Shown: one piece after another, positions 5,939 through 7,489 of the stretch
Layout of the letters: each line of letters begins with the position of its first letter
How positions within the stretch are numbered: the stretch's first letter is position 1
NCBI GenBank assembly: GCA_024276395.1
Contig: JAJRXH010000433.1
Span: 1-7,489, forward strand
Source of the DNA: an archaeon
GTDB lineage: Archaea; Asgardarchaeota; Heimdallarchaeia; Hodarchaeales; S146-22
DNA: 7,489 nucleotides
Reading direction: 5' to 3'
The notes under the pieces: generated by a model
The model's input: the letters and a program-made list of their open reading frames with translations, nothing else
Told to the model about the DNA's origin: nothing
Databases searched by the model: none
Program-made: the position numbers and the translations under genes

Positions 5939-5946
5939 AGGTGATG
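5939..5946 (+). promoter_or_regulatory. ribosome binding site AGGTGATG for the NuoL-type gene (TTG start)
   Basis: AGGTGATG has its GGTGA core 7 bases before TTG 5952. The sequence GGTGATGAAAAAT around it is almost identical to that before the first NuoJ-like gene (4830-4842). No ATG with a comparable site lies near the start of the conserved protein. Confidence 0.7.
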
Positions 5947-5951
5947 AAAAA

Positions 5952-7489
5952 TTGATCTTGCAAGCACCATACTTGATTTGGAGCTTACCATTGTTGGGAG
6001 CTCTCCTCATCTTCTTGTTACGAAAGATTCATCGGCATGTATCCACCGGGTTGATGTTAATATCGGTAATTCCAAGTGTCATCATGGTCTGGGGGCTCAT
6101 TCCAGATGCTCTGTCAGGATCCATTCGTGATCTCGCTTCTGGTTCTATCATTGCCAGTTCAATGCCATACGACTGGAAAATATATGATTTCTTGATCTTT
6201 CGGGATGTCTCTGGCAAAAAAGTCTTTGAATTATCCTTTGGAATGATCATTGATCCACTTACTATTTTCATGCTCACGGTCATTACCACCATAAGCTTTC
6301 TCATTTTGATTTATTCCATTGAATACATGAAGCACGAAAGCAATGAGGAATACGGACGGTTCTTAACTTGGATGCTCATCTTCATTGGTGCCATGAACTT
6401 ACTCGTGAGCGCAGATAACTTGATTATCTTGTTTTTTACCTGGGAAATAGTGGGTCTTTGCTCTTGGCAACTCATATCATTCTGGAATTCATCTACGAAA
6501 CCTAGTCCAGATCCAAAATTCAAGACAGAGGGAGAGTATAATGCTCATTGCGGTATGAAGGCCTTCGTGATGACCAGCGTGGGAGATGTGTTCTTTCTAA
6601 TTGCCATTGGGCTTACGGCCTGGGCAACGTTTCAAGAGGTCGGTTATATGGAATTCAACATCCTTGCCTTGAATGATGACATGAAGTGGCTCATTCAATT
6701 AGCAAACAGTGGATTACTGTCCTTGACTGCAATTTTCTTTTTCATTGGCGCCGTGGGGAAAAGTGCTCAGTTCCCTTTCCACGAGTGGCTGCCTGAAGCC
6801 ATGGCTGGTCCATCACCGGTCAGCGCGTTGATTCATGCGGCCACGATGGTAAAAGCTGGTGTTTATCTCGTGGCGCGAATGAGTCCTATCTTTTATGATG
6901 CCATGCAATCCTATCCACAACTTCAGAATGATCTTCGACTTTATTTTGTAGTTGTGACAGCAATAGGTGCCTTTACAGCGTTTCTGGCAGCAACTCAAGC
7001 CATGGTAGCCAAGGAAATCAAAAAAGTTTTGGCTTATTCGACAGTGTCCCAAATCGGGTACATGATGCTCATTCTTGGGACGTTAGGATTAATTGCTGAT
7101 GAATTCGTCGCTGAAGCCTATTTCGGGGGCTTGTATCACTTGATGTCCCATGCAATTTTCAAGGCACTCCTCTTTCTTGCGGCTGGAATTCTTCTCCATC
7201 AACTTGGCGTGAAAACGATGGAAAAGATGGGTGGATTGAAATCTAACATGCCCATTACCTTTGCCGTGCTTACCGTTGGCACAGCATCACTTGCTGGAGT
7301 TCCACCACTTTCTGGATTTTATTCGAAGGAAAACATCTTGTTCGTGCTGTTAGAAAGCAAGCAATGGATTCTATTCGGAATTGCTGCTATCACGGCAATT
7401 TTGACCGTGTTTTATAGTTTTCGGATGATCGGACTTGGCTTCTTTGGTGAGAAGAGTGATTATCGCAAGAATCTCGAGCAACAAGATCC
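5952..7489 (+). CDS. nuoL: NuoL/Mrp-antiporter-type subunit, 3' end outside the window
   Basis: This large proton- or sodium-translocating subunit of the membrane arm is open for 512 codons to the edge, with no stop. Most of the 14-helix antiporter core is present. Key residues follow the NuoL pattern: Glu165 in FFTWEIVGLCSW (E. coli Glu144), Lys270 in GAVGKSAQFPFHEWLP (Lys229), His295 and Lys301 in IHAATMVKAG, and Lys357 in KEIKKVLAYSTVSQIGYM. Others are His396, His400 and Lys404 in HLMSHAIFKALLF, and Lys459 in GFYSKENIL (Lys399). FHEWLPEAMAGPSPVSALIHAAT is the family hallmark, and all ion-path residues look intact. NuoL is favoured over NuoM/N by YSIEYM and FYSKENIL. Whether it has NuoL's long lateral helix cannot be seen. 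The start is TTG, supported by AGGTGATG. Confidence 0.95.
   Translation, partial: MILQAPYLIWSLPLLGALLIFLLRKIHRHVSTGLMLISVIPSVIMVWGLIPDALSGSIRDLASGSIIASSMPYDWKIYDFLIFRDVSGKKVFELSFGMIIDPLTIFMLTVITTISFLILIYSIEYMKHESNEEYGRFLTWMLIFIGAMNLLVSADNLIILFFTWEIVGLCSWQLISFWNSSTKPSPDPKFKTEGEYNAHCGMKAFVMTSVGDVFFLIAIGLTAWATFQEVGYMEFNILALNDDMKWLIQLANSGLLSLTAIFFFIGAVGKSAQFPFHEWLPEAMAGPSPVSALIHAATMVKAGVYLVARMSPIFYDAMQSYPQLQNDLRLYFVVVTAIGAFTAFLAATQAMVAKEIKKVLAYSTVSQIGYMMLILGTLGLIADEFVAEAYFGGLYHLMSHAIFKALLFLAAGILLHQLGVKTMEKMGGLKSNMPITFAVLTVGTASLAGVPPLSGFYSKENILFVLLESKQWILFGIAAITAILTVFYSFRMIGLGFFGEKSDYRKNLEQQD

Noticed and set aside
6029..7052. Minus-strand ORFs of 70-91 codons opposite the NuoL-type gene
   Set aside because: The plus strand is an unambiguous antiporter gene with conserved residues throughout. 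The antisense frames lack ribosome binding sites and family features.

Overview
The window holds one long plus-strand gene cluster, moderately AT-rich, encoding a membrane-bound, complex I-related enzyme. Several features point to an archaeon. The ribosome binding sites repeatedly read (A)GGTGATG. TTG starts are common (three of ten genes). A BRE/TATA-like element lies upstream of the first gene. No NADH-dehydrogenase (NuoE/F/G) or F420-oxidising module is visible. The lineage cannot be fixed from this window. An Asgard or other uncultured archaeon is my best guess, at low confidence.

Layout. Bases 1-316 hold the start of a possible divergent minus-strand gene and the promoter region. Bases 317-3176 encode the peripheral, electron-transferring arm: hydrogenase small subunit (NuoB family), NuoC-type subunit, [NiFe]-hydrogenase large subunit (NuoD family) and a two-cluster ferredoxin-like subunit (NuoI family). 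Bases 3286-7489 encode the membrane arm: NuoA-, NuoH-, a split NuoJ- (two genes), NuoK- and a NuoL-type antiporter subunit that runs off the right edge. Gaps of 88, 109, 159 and 200 bp interrupt an otherwise tight operon. The last two contain short perfect inverted repeats.

How the parts work together. The NuoD-family protein keeps all four nickel-liganding cysteines (RTCGIC and DPCMSC motifs) and a C-terminal tail like those removed during hydrogenase maturation. The small subunit has the CNGCDIE motif of group 4 hydrogenases rather than the adjacent-Cys motif of complex I. The catalytic part is therefore a group 4 energy-converting [NiFe] hydrogenase, not a quinone or methanophenazine reductase. 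Electrons probably enter from reduced ferredoxin through the NuoI-like clusters, pass the small-subunit cluster, and reduce protons at the NiFe site. The reverse direction is also possible. The reaction would be coupled to ion movement through NuoH, NuoJ, NuoK and NuoL.

The most notable point is the combination of a hydrogen-active catalytic subunit with a complex I-style membrane arm that includes a NuoA-like protein. As far as I know, NuoA is absent from the well-known Ech, Hyc, Coo and Mbh hydrogenases. The complex looks like a mosaic between group 4 hydrogenases and Nuo/Fpo-type complex I. Whether it has been described before cannot be judged from the sequence alone.
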